This document shows, in pieces, positions 8,504 through 17,677 of a stretch of DNA of 27,388 nucleotides. The stretch is from Burkholderiaceae bacterium. GTDB lineage: Bacteria; Pseudomonadota; Gammaproteobacteria; Burkholderiales; Burkholderiaceae. Position 1 is the stretch's first letter; each line of letters opens with the position of its first letter. The stretch is from positions 1 to 27,388 of the forward strand of contig CANHLB010000002.1 in NCBI GenBank assembly GCA_947461335.1, given 5' to 3'. A model generated the notes under the pieces. That model did no database searches and had not been told where the DNA came from. It was given only the letters and a program-made list of their open reading frames with translations. The position numbers were made by a program, and so were the translations under genes.

Positions 8504-9960
8504 TGCTTTTTAGTAATTGCTTAAATCGGATTGTTACAACAGCTCTTTTTTTAGGGACCTGTTTGGTGGGTGGTATGGCGGGCGCTCAGAATTCCGCCAC
8601 TAGTAATTCAGGCGACAGTAAGATTCGTAATATCGATGGCGTAGCAGCAGTGGTTAATACTGGTTATGTCACTCGTAAAGAAATTGATGATCGTATTGCC
8701 CAACTACAAAAGCAGGGAACTAAGCTGCCTGAAGGGGCCACATTGCGCCAGACTGTTTTAGAGCGTTTAATTATTGAAAAAATTCAATTACAAAATGCTC
8801 AAATGGAGGGCATTTCAGTCTCCAATAAAGAGTTAGATAAGATTGTTGCGGATATTGCCGCAAAGAATAAATTGAGCTATGCAGAACTTAAGGCGAAAGT
8901 AGATTCCTCTGGAACTTCTTTTCAGCGCTATAAAGAGATGTTGCGTGACGATATTATCGTCAGCCGTTATCGTGAGCGTGAAGTTGAGGCAAAGGTTAAG
9001 ATATCTGATGCTGAGATTGATAACTTTATTACGGAGCGAATGAGAGCTATCCCCACGGGTGGCACACAGGCACAGCGTTCAGCTCCAGCAGTTAAAGGCG
9101 CTCCAGAAGAAATTGACGTAGCGCAAATTTTTATTCCTGTCGATGCAAGTTCTGGAGCTGGTGCACAAGCTGAGGCTAAGAAAAAAGCAGAAAATTTATT
9201 GCGTGAAGCAAGGGGCGACGTTGATTTCATGCAATTGGGTGCGATGGCTGCAAAAGAAAGCCCCACTATTAAGTTCCAAGACTTAGGTTATCGAACTCCC
9301 GATCGATTGCCGCAATTGTTTTATGAGGCAATCCGAAATACTGGCGGTGGCCAAGTCGCTAATGCCGTTGTAAAAAGCCCTGCTGGATATCACGTATTAA
9401 AAGTGTTAGATCGACGCGCAATTAGTGCTAATCAGCCCCAAGAACAGGCACCAGCCCAAGATACTGCATCGACTACCCCTCAAAATATTCCCATTACCCA
9501 AACTATGGCCCGTCATATTTTGTTGCGTAGTCGTCCTGATTTAACTGACCAAGATGCCGAAAGACGTTTGCAGGGTTATCGTGACCAAGTCCGTGCGAAG
9601 ACAGCAGATTTTGGTGAGCTTGCTAAGAAATATTCCGAAGATGGCTCTGCTGCTAGCGGGGGAGCCTTAGGTTGGATGGGTCCTGGGGATTTAGTACCTG
9701 ATTTTGAGATCGCCATGAATCGCTTACAAATTGGTGAGGTGAGTAATCCAGTAAAGACTGAATATGGATGGCATTTAATTCAGGTACTGGAGCGTCGTGA
9801 TGCAGAGCTAACCGTTGAAAAGCAGCGTCAATTTGCCCGTGCAGCTATACGAGAAAGAAAATTTGATCAAGCCTACCAGGATTGGGTGCGTGAGTTGCGA
9901 GATACTGCCACTGTCAAAATCCTGAACGTACAAGATGCAGCAAAAAGCACCCCTCGTTAA
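8500..9960 (+). CDS. surA: Periplasmic chaperone / peptidyl-prolyl isomerase SurA
   Basis: SurA escorts unfolded outer-membrane proteins, including LptD, across the periplasm to the Bam complex. The 486 residues start with a signal peptide (MMLFSNCLNRIVTTALFLG... ending near GGMAGA-QN, residue 30). The SurA N-terminal helical domain follows (about 45-165: VAAVVNTGYVTRKEIDDRI). There are two parvulin domains: P1 at about 195-310, with a degenerate centre, and P2 at about 335-435, with the canonical ARHILLRS, FGELAKKYSEDGSAASGGALGWM and GWHLIQV. The C-terminal helix completes the chaperone core. Its start overlaps the lptD stop by 4 nt (a second ATG follows at once) and pdxA begins 26 nt before its stop, so translation of lptD, surA and pdxA is probably coupled. 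Confidence 0.96.
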   Translation: MMLFSNCLNRIVTTALFLGTCLVGGMAGAQNSATSNSGDSKIRNIDGVAAVVNTGYVTRKEIDDRIAQLQKQGTKLPEGATLRQTVLERLIIEKIQLQNAQMEGISVSNKELDKIVADIAAKNKLSYAELKAKVDSSGTSFQRYKEMLRDDIIVSRYREREVEAKVKISDAEIDNFITERMRAIPTGGTQAQRSAPAVKGAPEEIDVAQIFIPVDASSGAGAQAEAKKKAENLLREARGDVDFMQLGAMAAKESPTIKFQDLGYRTPDRLPQLFYEAIRNTGGGQVANAVVKSPAGYHVLKVLDRRAISANQPQEQAPAQDTASTTPQNIPITQTMARHILLRSRPDLTDQDAERRLQGYRDQVRAKTADFGELAKKYSEDGSAASGGALGWMGPGDLVPDFEIAMNRLQIGEVSNPVKTEYGWHLIQVLERRDAELTVEKQRQFARAAIRERKFDQAYQDWVRELRDTATVKILNVQDAAKSTPR

Positions 9961-10939
9961 GCTGGCTATCACCACAGGCGAGCCAGCCGGTGTCGGGCCT
10001 GAGATTTCATTTGCTGCTACATTGGATTTTTTGAACGAGCAAGCTAATGCTCATATCACCTTACTAGGCGATATTAATCTCCTAACTCCCCAAGTTATCC
10101 CTGAAAACTTAATGGAGCGACTCCATATCCAATCAACTCCACTTGCCGAATCAGTGGAGCCTGGAGTATTAAATCCAGCGAATGCAAAATATGTTCTTAG
10201 TCTCCTTGATCAAGCAAGTGATGGCTGTATGAAAGGACGTTTTGACGCTATGGTCACAGCGCCAGTTCAAAAAAGCGTGATTAATATTGCAGGTATTCCG
10301 TTTACTGGCCATACCGAGTATTTAGCAGAACGTTGCAATACAAAGCATGTAGTTATGATGCTTTGTGCCCCATTACCGCAGGGCTTTCTTGGTCTAAAGA
10401 CACCTAGGGACCTGAGGGTTGCTTTAGTCAGCACACACCTTCCATTGAAAGAGGTGTCTGCAGCCTTAAGTATCGAACTGATCCTAGAAACCATCCAGAT
10501 AGTTGATCAAGATTTAAAAAAGAAATTTGGGATTGCTAAACCAGTGATGCGGGTTGCTGGATTAAATCCACATGCCGGAGAGTCTGGTTATCTGGGTCAA
10601 GAAGAAATTCAATGTATTTCACCAGCAATTGAACTTGCCAAAGAGCAGGGCATTAATGTATCTGGACCTTATCCTGGAGATACGATGTTTGATGCAAGAG
10701 CACTTGAAAAGGTGGATGCGTTTATTGCGATGTATCACGATCAAGGCTTAGCCCCTTTTAAGTTTGTGACATTTGGGGGTGGTGTTAATGTGACACTAGG
10801 GCTTCCCTTCATTCGAACTTCAGTTGACCATGGTACTGCTTTAGACATTGCTGGAAAAGGTATTGCTGAGTCGGGAAGCATGCTAGAGGCTTTGCGTTTA
10901 GCTTATCAATTGGCGCTAAACCAAAGAAAGCCATCTTAA
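9935..10939 (+). CDS. pdxA: 4-hydroxythreonine-4-phosphate dehydrogenase
   Basis: PdxA oxidises 4-phosphohydroxy-L-threonine with NAD in the DXP-dependent pyridoxal 5'-phosphate pathway. The 334-residue protein opens with LAITTGEPAGVGPEI. It has three histidines in the positions of the E. coli divalent-metal ligands: H168 (STHLPL), H213 (GLNPHAGE) and H268 (MYHDQGLAPFK). GHTEYLAERC around H126 is the substrate loop. Length equals that of typical family members. Its ATG lies inside the end of surA, and rsmA starts directly after its stop; the surA-pdxA-rsmA order is classic for proteobacteria. Confidence 0.96.
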   Translation: MQQKAPLVKLAITTGEPAGVGPEISFAATLDFLNEQANAHITLLGDINLLTPQVIPENLMERLHIQSTPLAESVEPGVLNPANAKYVLSLLDQASDGCMKGRFDAMVTAPVQKSVINIAGIPFTGHTEYLAERCNTKHVVMMLCAPLPQGFLGLKTPRDLRVALVSTHLPLKEVSAALSIELILETIQIVDQDLKKKFGIAKPVMRVAGLNPHAGESGYLGQEEIQCISPAIELAKEQGINVSGPYPGDTMFDARALEKVDAFIAMYHDQGLAPFKFVTFGGGVNVTLGLPFIRTSVDHGTALDIAGKGIAESGSMLEALRLAYQLALNQRKPS

Positions 10940-10942
10940 GTG

Positions 10943-11719
10943 ATGCATCGTGCTCGCAAAAGATTTGGCCAAAATTTTTTACACGATGAAGGAATTATTT
11001 ACTCCATCGTCTCTTTAATCAATCCCGATACGGATATGCATGTGATTGAGATTGGCCCTGGTCTTGGTGCTTTAACTAGACCTCTATTGCGTAATCTTGA
11101 TCAGCTCGATCTGTTAGAAATTGATCGTGACTTAGTTGCCTACTGGAATCAACAAAAGCTCAAGGGATTAAAAGTGATTGAGGGTGACGCTCTTAATTTT
11201 GATTTTTTGGAGTGGGCAAAAGACTGTTCTGATAAAAAAGGACTCTGTAAGGTGGTTGGTAATTTGCCTTACAACATCTCTTCACCATTACTATTTCATT
11301 TAGTCTCTGCCGCACAAGCAATTGATGAGCAAGTATTTATGTTGCAAGCGGAGGTTGTTGAGCGCATGGTAGCGAAGGCAGGTAGCTCTGACTTTAGTAG
11401 GCTGTCTGTCATGCTACAAACTCGTTACGATATGGAATTGGTCTTAGAGGTTCCCCCCGAAGCCTTTGATCCACAGCCAAAAGTGAATTCTGCAGTAGTA
11501 CGGATGATTCCCCGAAAAGATTTCAATTTAAACCTTGCCCAGTGGGGCGCTTTGGAGAAAGTAGTCGCTGCAGCTTTTTCTCAACGAAGAAAAATGTTGC
11601 GAACTAACTTACAGGTTTTTCTAGAGAGACTGAAACTGAGTGAAATTGAACTTAAATCAAGAGCCCAAGATATTTCAGTGGATCGTTATATTGAGTGGGC
11701 TAGAGTACTAGCCTCTTAA
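10943..11719 (+). CDS. rsmA: 16S rRNA dimethyladenosine transferase (KsgA)
   Basis: RsmA dimethylates the two adjacent adenosines in the 3'-terminal helix 45 loop of 16S rRNA using S-adenosylmethionine, a late 30S assembly checkpoint. The protein starts MHRARKRFGQNFLHD, the family N-terminus. It has the SAM-binding EIGPGLGALT, the acidic LLEIDRD and the adenine methyltransferase motif NLPYNISSPLLF. The C-terminal helical domain contains FSQRRKMLRTNL. A GTG at 10940, directly after the pdxA stop, is in frame; the ATG at 10943 is chosen as the more usual codon. Its stop overlaps the stop of the converging plsC: both TAA codons share bases 11717-11718. Confidence 0.96.
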   Translation: MHRARKRFGQNFLHDEGIIYSIVSLINPDTDMHVIEIGPGLGALTRPLLRNLDQLDLLEIDRDLVAYWNQQKLKGLKVIEGDALNFDFLEWAKDCSDKKGLCKVVGNLPYNISSPLLFHLVSAAQAIDEQVFMLQAEVVERMVAKAGSSDFSRLSVMLQTRYDMELVLEVPPEAFDPQPKVNSAVVRMIPRKDFNLNLAQWGALEKVVAAAFSQRRKMLRTNLQVFLERLKLSEIELKSRAQDISVDRYIEWARVLAS

Positions 11720-12447
11720 TAAGCGCTCGGATCGATTACTCGCATTTCTGCTTCAATCCAACCTTCTACTTCTTGTTGTAGCTCTTCGCCAGTTTTGCCT
11801 GTAGAAATAATCGCAGGACCAATCGAAAATATAACGGTGCCAGGCTGTTTTATAAAGCTGTTTTTAGGCCAGAAGCTTCCCGCGTTATGGGCGATAGGAA
11901 TGACTAGTGCACCGGTAGCGCTAGCAAGGCGAGCACCCCCTTTACGGTAAGGCTTGGTAGAGCCTCTAGGAGTTCTCGTGCCCTCGGGAAATAACATGAT
12001 CCACTTGCCTTCACTCAGTCTCTTACGACCTTGACTAGCAACGGATAGCGCTGCTGTTTGCTTATTAGCCCTATTGATATGAATCATTTTGAGTAAGGCC
12101 AAGGCCCAACCAAAAAATGGTATCCATAGTAATTCTCGTTTAAAGACAAAGCACAATTGTTTCGGTAGTAAAGCAATATAGGCAATCGTTTCATAAGCAG
12201 ATTGGTGCTTACTTAAGATGACGACTGGTTGATCAAGTACGGAATGCATATGCTCCATCCCCCGAATTTCATAGTGGATGCCGCATAGATGCCACAACAG
12301 CCATATCACCACTTTATTCCAGAGCCCAATAAAACGATAGCGATTTTCAGCGCTCAGAAATGGAAATGCCAGCATGCATAGCACTGACCAAATCGGTGTG
12401 AAGGCTAATAGAAAGAGAGCAAATAGTATGGAACGGATCAAGGTCAT
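11716..12447 (-). CDS. plsC: 1-acyl-sn-glycerol-3-phosphate acyltransferase
   Basis: PlsC adds the second acyl chain to lysophosphatidic acid at the inner membrane to give phosphatidic acid. The 243-residue protein has an N-terminal hydrophobic segment (about 4-31). The acyltransferase motif I appears as KHQSAYET, with H81 and E86, an HX4E in place of the textbook HX4D. Motif II is near NRANK and motif III is FPEGTRTPRG (153-162). From memory of the family, glutamate at this place is common in proteobacterial HQSxxET variants and need not imply loss of activity. It is the last gene of the long minus-strand run, 7 nt after gmhB, and converges on rsmA with a 4-nt overlap and no terminator. Confidence 0.9.
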   Translation of the reverse strand: MTLIRSILFALFLLAFTPIWSVLCMLAFPFLSAENRYRFIGLWNKVVIWLLWHLCGIHYEIRGMEHMHSVLDQPVVILSKHQSAYETIAYIALLPKQLCFVFKRELLWIPFFGWALALLKMIHINRANKQTAALSVASQGRKRLSEGKWIMLFPEGTRTPRGSTKPYRKGGARLASATGALVIPIAHNAGSFWPKNSFIKQPGTVIFSIGPAIISTGKTGEELQQEVEGWIEAEMRVIDPSAY

Positions 12448-12454
12448 GAGAGTT

Positions 12455-13027
12455 CTAAACTTTATTTTCTAGAAATGCATTTGCAAATGCCATGAGGTCA
12501 GCGTGAATCTGAGTGCCTTCTGGCAACCCACCTTTTTCTAGAGTTTTTTGGCCTTTTCCTGTTAGCACTAGGTGAGGAGAAGCTCCTAATGCAATACCAG
12601 CATGAAGATCTCTTAATGAATCACCAACAATGGGGACTCCCAAGAGGGGCTGAGTGCTATCAGTTCTTTTGTAGCGTAGTGCAATTTCTTTCATTAATCC
12701 CGGAGAGGGTTTGCGGCAATCACAGCCATGTGAGTCAACATGCGGACAAAAGAAGATGCTATCAATATGACCGCCTAATGGCTGAAGCATTTTATCCATC
12801 TTGCTATGCATGGCATGGAGATCATTAATTGTGAAGTAGCCCCTTGATAGTCCAGATTGATTAGTGGCAATAGTAATTTGATAACCTGCTTGGTTAAGAA
12901 GGGCGATTGCTTCAAGACTTCCTGGAAGTGCTACCCATTCATCTACTGATTTTACGTAGTCATCACGATCTTCATTGATCACACCATCACGATCAAGAAT
13001 AATGAGTTTGGACAATCCGGTACTCAT
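12455..13027 (-). CDS. gmhB: D-glycero-beta-D-manno-heptose-1,7-bisphosphate 7-phosphatase
   Basis: GmhB is a HAD-superfamily phosphatase that removes the C7 phosphate in ADP-heptose synthesis for the LPS inner core. The 190-residue protein has the nucleophile and acid pair D12 and D14 in ILDRDGVIN, motif II TNQSG (55-59), and the structural zinc site C94-x-H96...C102-x-C104 followed by RKPSPG. GDSLRD is motif IV. The zinc loop separates GmhB from other HAD phosphatases, though the related histidinol-phosphate phosphatase domain is close. Its ATG overlaps the glyS stop by 4 nt. Lying in one operon with lnt and plsC, it fits a cell-envelope theme. Confidence 0.92.
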   Translation of the reverse strand: MSTGLSKLIILDRDGVINEDRDDYVKSVDEWVALPGSLEAIALLNQAGYQITIATNQSGLSRGYFTINDLHAMHSKMDKMLQPLGGHIDSIFFCPHVDSHGCDCRKPSPGLMKEIALRYKRTDSTQPLLGVPIVGDSLRDLHAGIALGASPHLVLTGKGQKTLEKGGLPEGTQIHADLMAFANAFLENKV

Positions 13028-15162
13028 GCTAATTTGCCGAGATCGGCAACGAGATTCATTTTCTGATGTAGTTGTTGCAAAAGGGCCAAGCGATTATCGC
13101 GTAGCTCAGGATTAGGATCCATCACCATCACATCGGCAAAGAACTGGTCGATTGGGGCGCTTAAGGCAACGAGTGACTTGAGTACATCGACAAATTGACG
13201 CTTCTCATAAGCGCTAGTTAATGCAGGGGTAATGCTTTCTAGAGCTTTATAAAGAGCAGACTCAGCCGGAATTTGTAAAAGCTTACTGGAGCAGATAGCA
13301 GGAATTACGGTCGTCGTTTTCTTCAAAATATTACTAATGCGTTTATTCGCTGCAGCCAGTTGAATAGCTGGCGCTAAGGCATTAAATTCTCGAACGGCAG
13401 TTAAGCGCTCAAGCAGATCATTGATTTGATCAGGCGCTTGGCTTAGAACAGCATCAATTTCCGCACTAGTAAATGGTTTTCCAGCGACAGATTGATCACG
13501 TAAGTAGGCACGTAAACGATCGATGATGAATTCATAAATATCGGCAGCATTGGCTTTGTCTTGAACCTCTTTTTGTGGAAACTGGGCACGCGCCAATTCG
13601 ATTAACTCGGGAAGCCTCAATGAAAGATTCTTTTCAAGTAACAAGCGACAGATGCCTAGAGCATGACGGCGTAGTGCATACGGGTCTTTGTCTCCAGTTG
13701 GTGAAAGGCCTACACCCCAAATGCCCACTAGGGTTTCTAACTTATCAGCAATAGCAAGAATTGTGCCAATCTGGGTTTGCGGTAAAGCATCGCCTGCAAA
13801 ACGTGGCATGTAGTGTTCACTACAGGCAGCGGCAACTTGCGCGTTCTCACCATCGTGTATTGCATAGTAGCGACCCATAATGCCCTGTAGTTCAGGAAAC
13901 TCTCCAACCATATCCGTTAATAGGTCAGTCTTTGCAATTTCTGCGGCACGGCCAGAAAGTTTTTCATCTGCATTTAGATGCTTAGCGATTGCAGTGGCAA
14001 TGCCTTGGACGCGTTTAGTACGCTCTAGTTGATTGCCCAATTGATTGTGATAAACCACCTTGGCAAGATCGGTAACTCGAGAGGCTAATGGACGCTTTTG
14101 ATCTTGTTGGAAAAAAAAGCGCGCATCGGATAAGCGGGGGCGTACTACACGTTCATTACCCGAGATGATGGCACTTGGCTTAGAGGTTTCAATATTAGAG
14201 ACAATCAAAAAACGATTGCGTAGCTTTCCTTGCTTATCAGTTAATGCAAAATATTTTTGATTTGTTTGCATTGTCAGAATTAAACATTCTTGGGGAACTT
14301 CTAAAAATTCTGGATCAAAATGACATGTATAGATCGCTGGCCATTCCACAAGTGCTGTTACTTCATCTAATAGGCTGTCTGGCATGAGAACTAAATCATC
14401 ACCGGCAGCTTTTAAAAGGGCGGCCTCGATTTGTGCGCGACGCTTATTAAAGCTTGGAATAACTTTTCCCTGAGCCTCTAAGGTGCTTTCATATTGATCT
14501 GCTGCTGCAATAGCGAGCTCGCCTGGCGCTAGGAAGCGGTGCCCCTGAGTTTGATTGCCGGCATCAATGCCTAAGCTATTGATATTGAGGGCTCTAGTGC
14601 CATGCAAGGCAATGATTCCATGAGCGGGACGAGCAAATTGGACTTCTGCCAATTGACCATTCTTTTGTAGCACTTGGTAGTGCATCATTTTGGCAATTGG
14701 TAATTTGCTAAGGGTTTGTTCAAGTGCAGCTTGCGCGGTTTGTTCCAATGCTGCGCCTTTAGCGATCACATTGAGGAACAAAGCTTCATTCTTTCCATCA
14801 CCGGCCTTTTCAAGGGTGGCAAGATCAATGCCCAAATAGCCTAGGGCGCTTAATTTCTTGAGTAGCGGTGGAGTTGCTTTTCCATCTGCATCAAATGCAA
14901 TGTTAGTTGGTAGTAATTTTTCACGAACTGGAAAGTCCGGCGCCTGATCTAAAACATCACTGATTTGAACGGCAAGACGACGCGGGGTAGCAAAGCTAGT
15001 GATTGTTGAAGACTCTGTTGTGAGACCCGCAGCTTTCAAAGCTGTAAAGATACCTTCACTGAAAGCGTCACCTAGGCGACGAAGTGACTTAGGTGGCAAC
15101 TCTTCAGTAAAGACTTCAATCAGCAAAGTTGCAGCTTGAGAGGAAGAATGGCTTTTGCTCAT
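13024..15162 (-). CDS. glyS: Glycyl-tRNA synthetase beta subunit
   Basis: GlyS is the large subunit of the bacterial alpha2-beta2 glycyl-tRNA synthetase. It binds tRNA, while GlyQ holds the main catalytic site. The 712 residues match the family length. The N-terminus TLLIEVFTEELPPKSLRRL is diagnostic, followed by FATPRRLAV and an HD-like region (about 395-500: DLLTDMVGEFPELQGIMGRYYA and DKLETLVGIWGVGLSPTGDKDPYALRR, seen as separate conserved blocks). The C-terminus (about 600-700) resembles an anticodon-binding DALR domain. It sits 31 nt after glyQ, so the two subunits are cotranscribed, and it overlaps gmhB by 4 nt. Confidence 0.96.
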   Translation of the reverse strand: MSKSHSSSQAATLLIEVFTEELPPKSLRRLGDAFSEGIFTALKAAGLTTESSTITSFATPRRLAVQISDVLDQAPDFPVREKLLPTNIAFDADGKATPPLLKKLSALGYLGIDLATLEKAGDGKNEALFLNVIAKGAALEQTAQAALEQTLSKLPIAKMMHYQVLQKNGQLAEVQFARPAHGIIALHGTRALNINSLGIDAGNQTQGHRFLAPGELAIAAADQYESTLEAQGKVIPSFNKRRAQIEAALLKAAGDDLVLMPDSLLDEVTALVEWPAIYTCHFDPEFLEVPQECLILTMQTNQKYFALTDKQGKLRNRFLIVSNIETSKPSAIISGNERVVRPRLSDARFFFQQDQKRPLASRVTDLAKVVYHNQLGNQLERTKRVQGIATAIAKHLNADEKLSGRAAEIAKTDLLTDMVGEFPELQGIMGRYYAIHDGENAQVAAACSEHYMPRFAGDALPQTQIGTILAIADKLETLVGIWGVGLSPTGDKDPYALRRHALGICRLLLEKNLSLRLPELIELARAQFPQKEVQDKANAADIYEFIIDRLRAYLRDQSVAGKPFTSAEIDAVLSQAPDQINDLLERLTAVREFNALAPAIQLAAANKRISNILKKTTTVIPAICSSKLLQIPAESALYKALESITPALTSAYEKRQFVDVLKSLVALSAPIDQFFADVMVMDPNPELRDNRLALLQQLHQKMNLVADLGKLA

Positions 15163-15185
15163 AAATGGCTTATGGTTTTCAAAAT

Positions 15186-15206
15186 AGCTAAGCTTAGGCT
15201 TTAGCT
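15186..15206 (-). repeat. Short inverted repeat at the glyQ-glyS junction
   Basis: AGCTAA (15186-15191) pairs with TTAGCT (15201-15206) around a 9-nt loop; the arms flank the glyQ stop codon. On the minus strand the stem is followed by ATTTTG, too weak for a strong terminator. It might modulate stability or relative expression of the two subunits. Confidence 0.3.
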
Positions 15207-16078
15207 TGGCGTTGACACATCGGAAAACCTAATTTTTCTCGGGACTCAAAGTAAGCTTGTGCAACCGAGCGAGAAAGATTGCGAATACGGCCAATATAGG
15301 CTGCGCGTTCGGTAACGGAGATTGCACCACGAGCATCAAGTAAATTAAAGGTATGCGCTGCTTTAAGAACCATTTCGTAAGCAGGCAAGGCAAGCGAGAC
15401 TTCCATTAAACGCTTTGCTTCACTTTCATAGTTCGCGAAGTTAGTGAACAAAAGATCAGTATTGGAGTGCTCAAAGTTATAAGCAGATTGCTCCACCTCA
15501 TTTTGGTGATAGACATCTCCATAAGAAAGACCCTCGGTCCAAACTAGGTCATAGACGTTTGAGCAATTTTGGATATACATTGCTAGGCGCTCAATACCGT
15601 AAGTAATTTCTCCTAAAACGGGATTGCAATCAAGTCCGCCGACTTGTTGGAAGTAAGTGAACTGCGTCACTTCCATGCCGTTCAACCATACTTCCCAACC
15701 TAGACCCCAAGCTCCTAGCGTTGGGTTCTCCCAGTCGTCTTCCACAAAGCGAACATCATTTTCCTTGAGATCAAGTCCTAATGCAGCGAGTGATCCAAGA
15801 TATAACTCAAGAATATTTTCCGGAGCTGGTTTTAGAACAACTTGATACTGATAGTAGTGCTGTAGGCGATTTGGATTTTCTCCATAACGCCCATCCTTTG
15901 GTCTGCGAGATGGCTGTACATAAGCAGCTTTCCACGGTTCTGGACCAATAGCGCGCAAAAAAGTGGCGGTATGAGAGGTACCCGCGCCGACTTCAAGGTC
16001 AATAGGTTGCAATAAGGCACAACCTTGTTGGCCCCAATAATCTTGAAGTTTGAGAATGATTTGCTGAAAAGTAAGCAT
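15194..16078 (-). CDS. glyQ: Glycyl-tRNA synthetase alpha subunit
   Basis: GlyQ is the class II catalytic subunit that activates glycine with ATP and charges tRNA-Gly together with GlyS. The 294 residues begin [20 protein letters not shown]. They contain the highly conserved [20 protein letters not shown] at about 74-93, [12 protein letters not shown], and [20 protein letters not shown] near 130-150. The C-terminus carries [17 protein letters not shown]. The protein is complete and of normal size. It follows lnt by 58 nt, which is the largest gap inside this part of the operon and contains a small imperfect hairpin (16093-16113). An internal promoter there cannot be excluded. Confidence 0.97.
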   Translation of the reverse strand: MLTFQQIILKLQDYWGQQGCALLQPIDLEVGAGTSHTATFLRAIGPEPWKAAYVQPSRRPKDGRYGENPNRLQHYYQYQVVLKPAPENILELYLGSLAALGLDLKENDVRFVEDDWENPTLGAWGLGWEVWLNGMEVTQFTYFQQVGGLDCNPVLGEITYGIERLAMYIQNCSNVYDLVWTEGLSYGDVYHQNEVEQSAYNFEHSNTDLLFTNFANYESEAKRLMEVSLALPAYEMVLKAAHTFNLLDARGAISVTERAAYIGRIRNLSRSVAQAYFESREKLGFPMCQRQAKA

Positions 16079-16136
16079 GATTAACCTGGCTAAGCCATTG
16101 ATTTTACATGGCTAGGACGGATGAGAGCCAAAATAA

Positions 16137-17669
16137 CTAAAAACGACGATGGCGCATCAGGCCCCATATAAGGAGTAGGCATGAAATGCTCAAAATAGGG
16201 ACATCACCCCAATTTACATATGGCGTTTTTCCGGAATAAGCCTGTACTTGAGTGCTTAGGGTGGCTTGAGTAAATTCAGGGAGGATTTGAAGCACTCTTC
16301 CATCTGCACCTAAGACTGCAGTAATGCCGGTATTAGTCGCTCTCAAGGCTGGAAGACCAGTCTCTAAGGATCGTAATTGAGAAAGTCTTAATTGCTGAGC
16401 CGGAGCTTGTGATTTACCAAACCAAGCCAGATTAGTGATATTGATCAGTAAATTGGTTGCTTGAGTATTGTTGCGAATTCGACTTGCAAGTTCGCCCCCA
16501 AAAACATCTTCATAGCAAATCGTAATAGCCGCAAGAATAGGAGTTTGATCTTTAGGGGCGACGTTAAAAGGTGCTTGTTTAAATCCACCGCTAGCAAAGT
16601 CGCTCATTGGCACATGAAAAGCTTTGACGAACCATTGAAAACCCAGAGGAATAAATTCGCCGAAAGGAACTAAATGGGCTTTGTCGTATTGATAGGGCGC
16701 AGTGTTTGGCGATAGGCCAACAGCTCGGTTTGTGTACTGTATTTCTGAGTTATTTTTGACCTCACCAATTAAGCCAAGCAAGATATTGCTTGCGCTTTTA
16801 TTTGAAAAGTCTTGTAAATAATTAATGAGTCCTGGAGGAAGGTTATTCTGAGGCCAAGGGAATGCGGTTTCAGGAATAATAATGAGATTCGCTGCTTCTT
16901 TTTTAATTTCATTCGCATAAAAATCAATTTGTTGGCTGATTGCCAATGGATTCAATTTAAGACTTTGTTCAAAATTTCCTTGAATTAGTCTTACGCTAAT
17001 AGGTTCACCAAATGGTTTAGTGAAGGTAAATAGTCCGGCTAGTTGTGAAACGGCTATGACAGAGGCGATACCAATCGTGCTAACGAGCCAACGTCTTTTG
17101 ATTTGCGCAATTTCCCAAGAAGTCCAAATCACGAAGAAAGTACATGCCAGCCCTCCAAAGAATGGAGCAATTGGTGCAAAGGGGCCATTTATCTGTGCTT
17201 CAGCAAATCCCATCCAAGGAAAGCCTGTAAATATTTCACCACGAAGATATTCACTAACAACCCAGCCTGCTGCTAAAAATAGGCCGGTGACATAAGATAT
17301 TTTAAAGAGGCGAATCGATAAACTCGCGATTGAGAAATAAAGCGCCATATACGCGGACAGTAAAAAAACTGCCATACAAGAAAGTAGAACATTCATACCG
17401 CCTACATCATGGAGGCTAATGTAGAGCCACCATAGGCCCGCCACAAAATAGCCTAGTCCAAATGCCATACCTAGTATGAAAAATTTCATGCGCGAGAGGT
17501 GGACTTCAGAGCTAAGGCGCCACCACGCTAGACTTAATAGTGGAATTTGTACCCATCCGCCATAGGGAAGCTCTGCAGTTATTGCTATTAAAGAGCCTAG
17601 GACAAATAGAATCAGCAGCGTGACTATATTAATACTTTGATGCTTCTGATTGGAATGCAAATCAAACAA
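16137..17669 (-). CDS. lnt: Apolipoprotein N-acyltransferase
   Basis: Lnt N-acylates the terminal cysteine of lipoproteins in the inner membrane, the last maturation step before Lol sorting. The 510-residue protein has an N-terminal multi-pass region (about 15-215) and a periplasmic nitrilase-fold domain (about 225-480). All three catalytic residues are visible: E267 in IPETAFPW, K330 in YDKAHLVPFGEF and C385 in CYEDVF. A final transmembrane helix lies at about 488-505. The reading frame starts with TTG (MFDLHSNQKH), 8 nt after the corC stop, with a weak GAG element before it. No nearby in-frame ATG would keep the first membrane helix, so the TTG start is accepted. It is cotranscribed with corC. 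Confidence 0.94.
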   Translation of the reverse strand: MFDLHSNQKHQSINIVTLLILFVLGSLIAITAELPYGGWVQIPLLSLAWWRLSSEVHLSRMKFFILGMAFGLGYFVAGLWWLYISLHDVGGMNVLLSCMAVFLLSAYMALYFSIASLSIRLFKISYVTGLFLAAGWVVSEYLRGEIFTGFPWMGFAEAQINGPFAPIAPFFGGLACTFFVIWTSWEIAQIKRRWLVSTIGIASVIAVSQLAGLFTFTKPFGEPISVRLIQGNFEQSLKLNPLAISQQIDFYANEIKKEAANLIIIPETAFPWPQNNLPPGLINYLQDFSNKSASNILLGLIGEVKNNSEIQYTNRAVGLSPNTAPYQYDKAHLVPFGEFIPLGFQWFVKAFHVPMSDFASGGFKQAPFNVAPKDQTPILAAITICYEDVFGGELASRIRNNTQATNLLINITNLAWFGKSQAPAQQLRLSQLRSLETGLPALRATNTGITAVLGADGRVLQILPEFTQATLSTQVQAYSGKTPYVNWGDVPILSISCLLLIWGLMRHRRF

Positions 17670-17677
17670 GGTAATTC

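Noticed and set aside
11700..11730. Terminator between converging rsmA and plsC
   Set aside because: The stop codons overlap by 4 nt and no stem with T-tract is present.
12181..12210. PlsC active site looks broken (HX4E in place of HX4D)
   Set aside because: The HQSxxET form is, to my knowledge, frequent in proteobacterial PlsC; motif III is intact and the operon context is normal.
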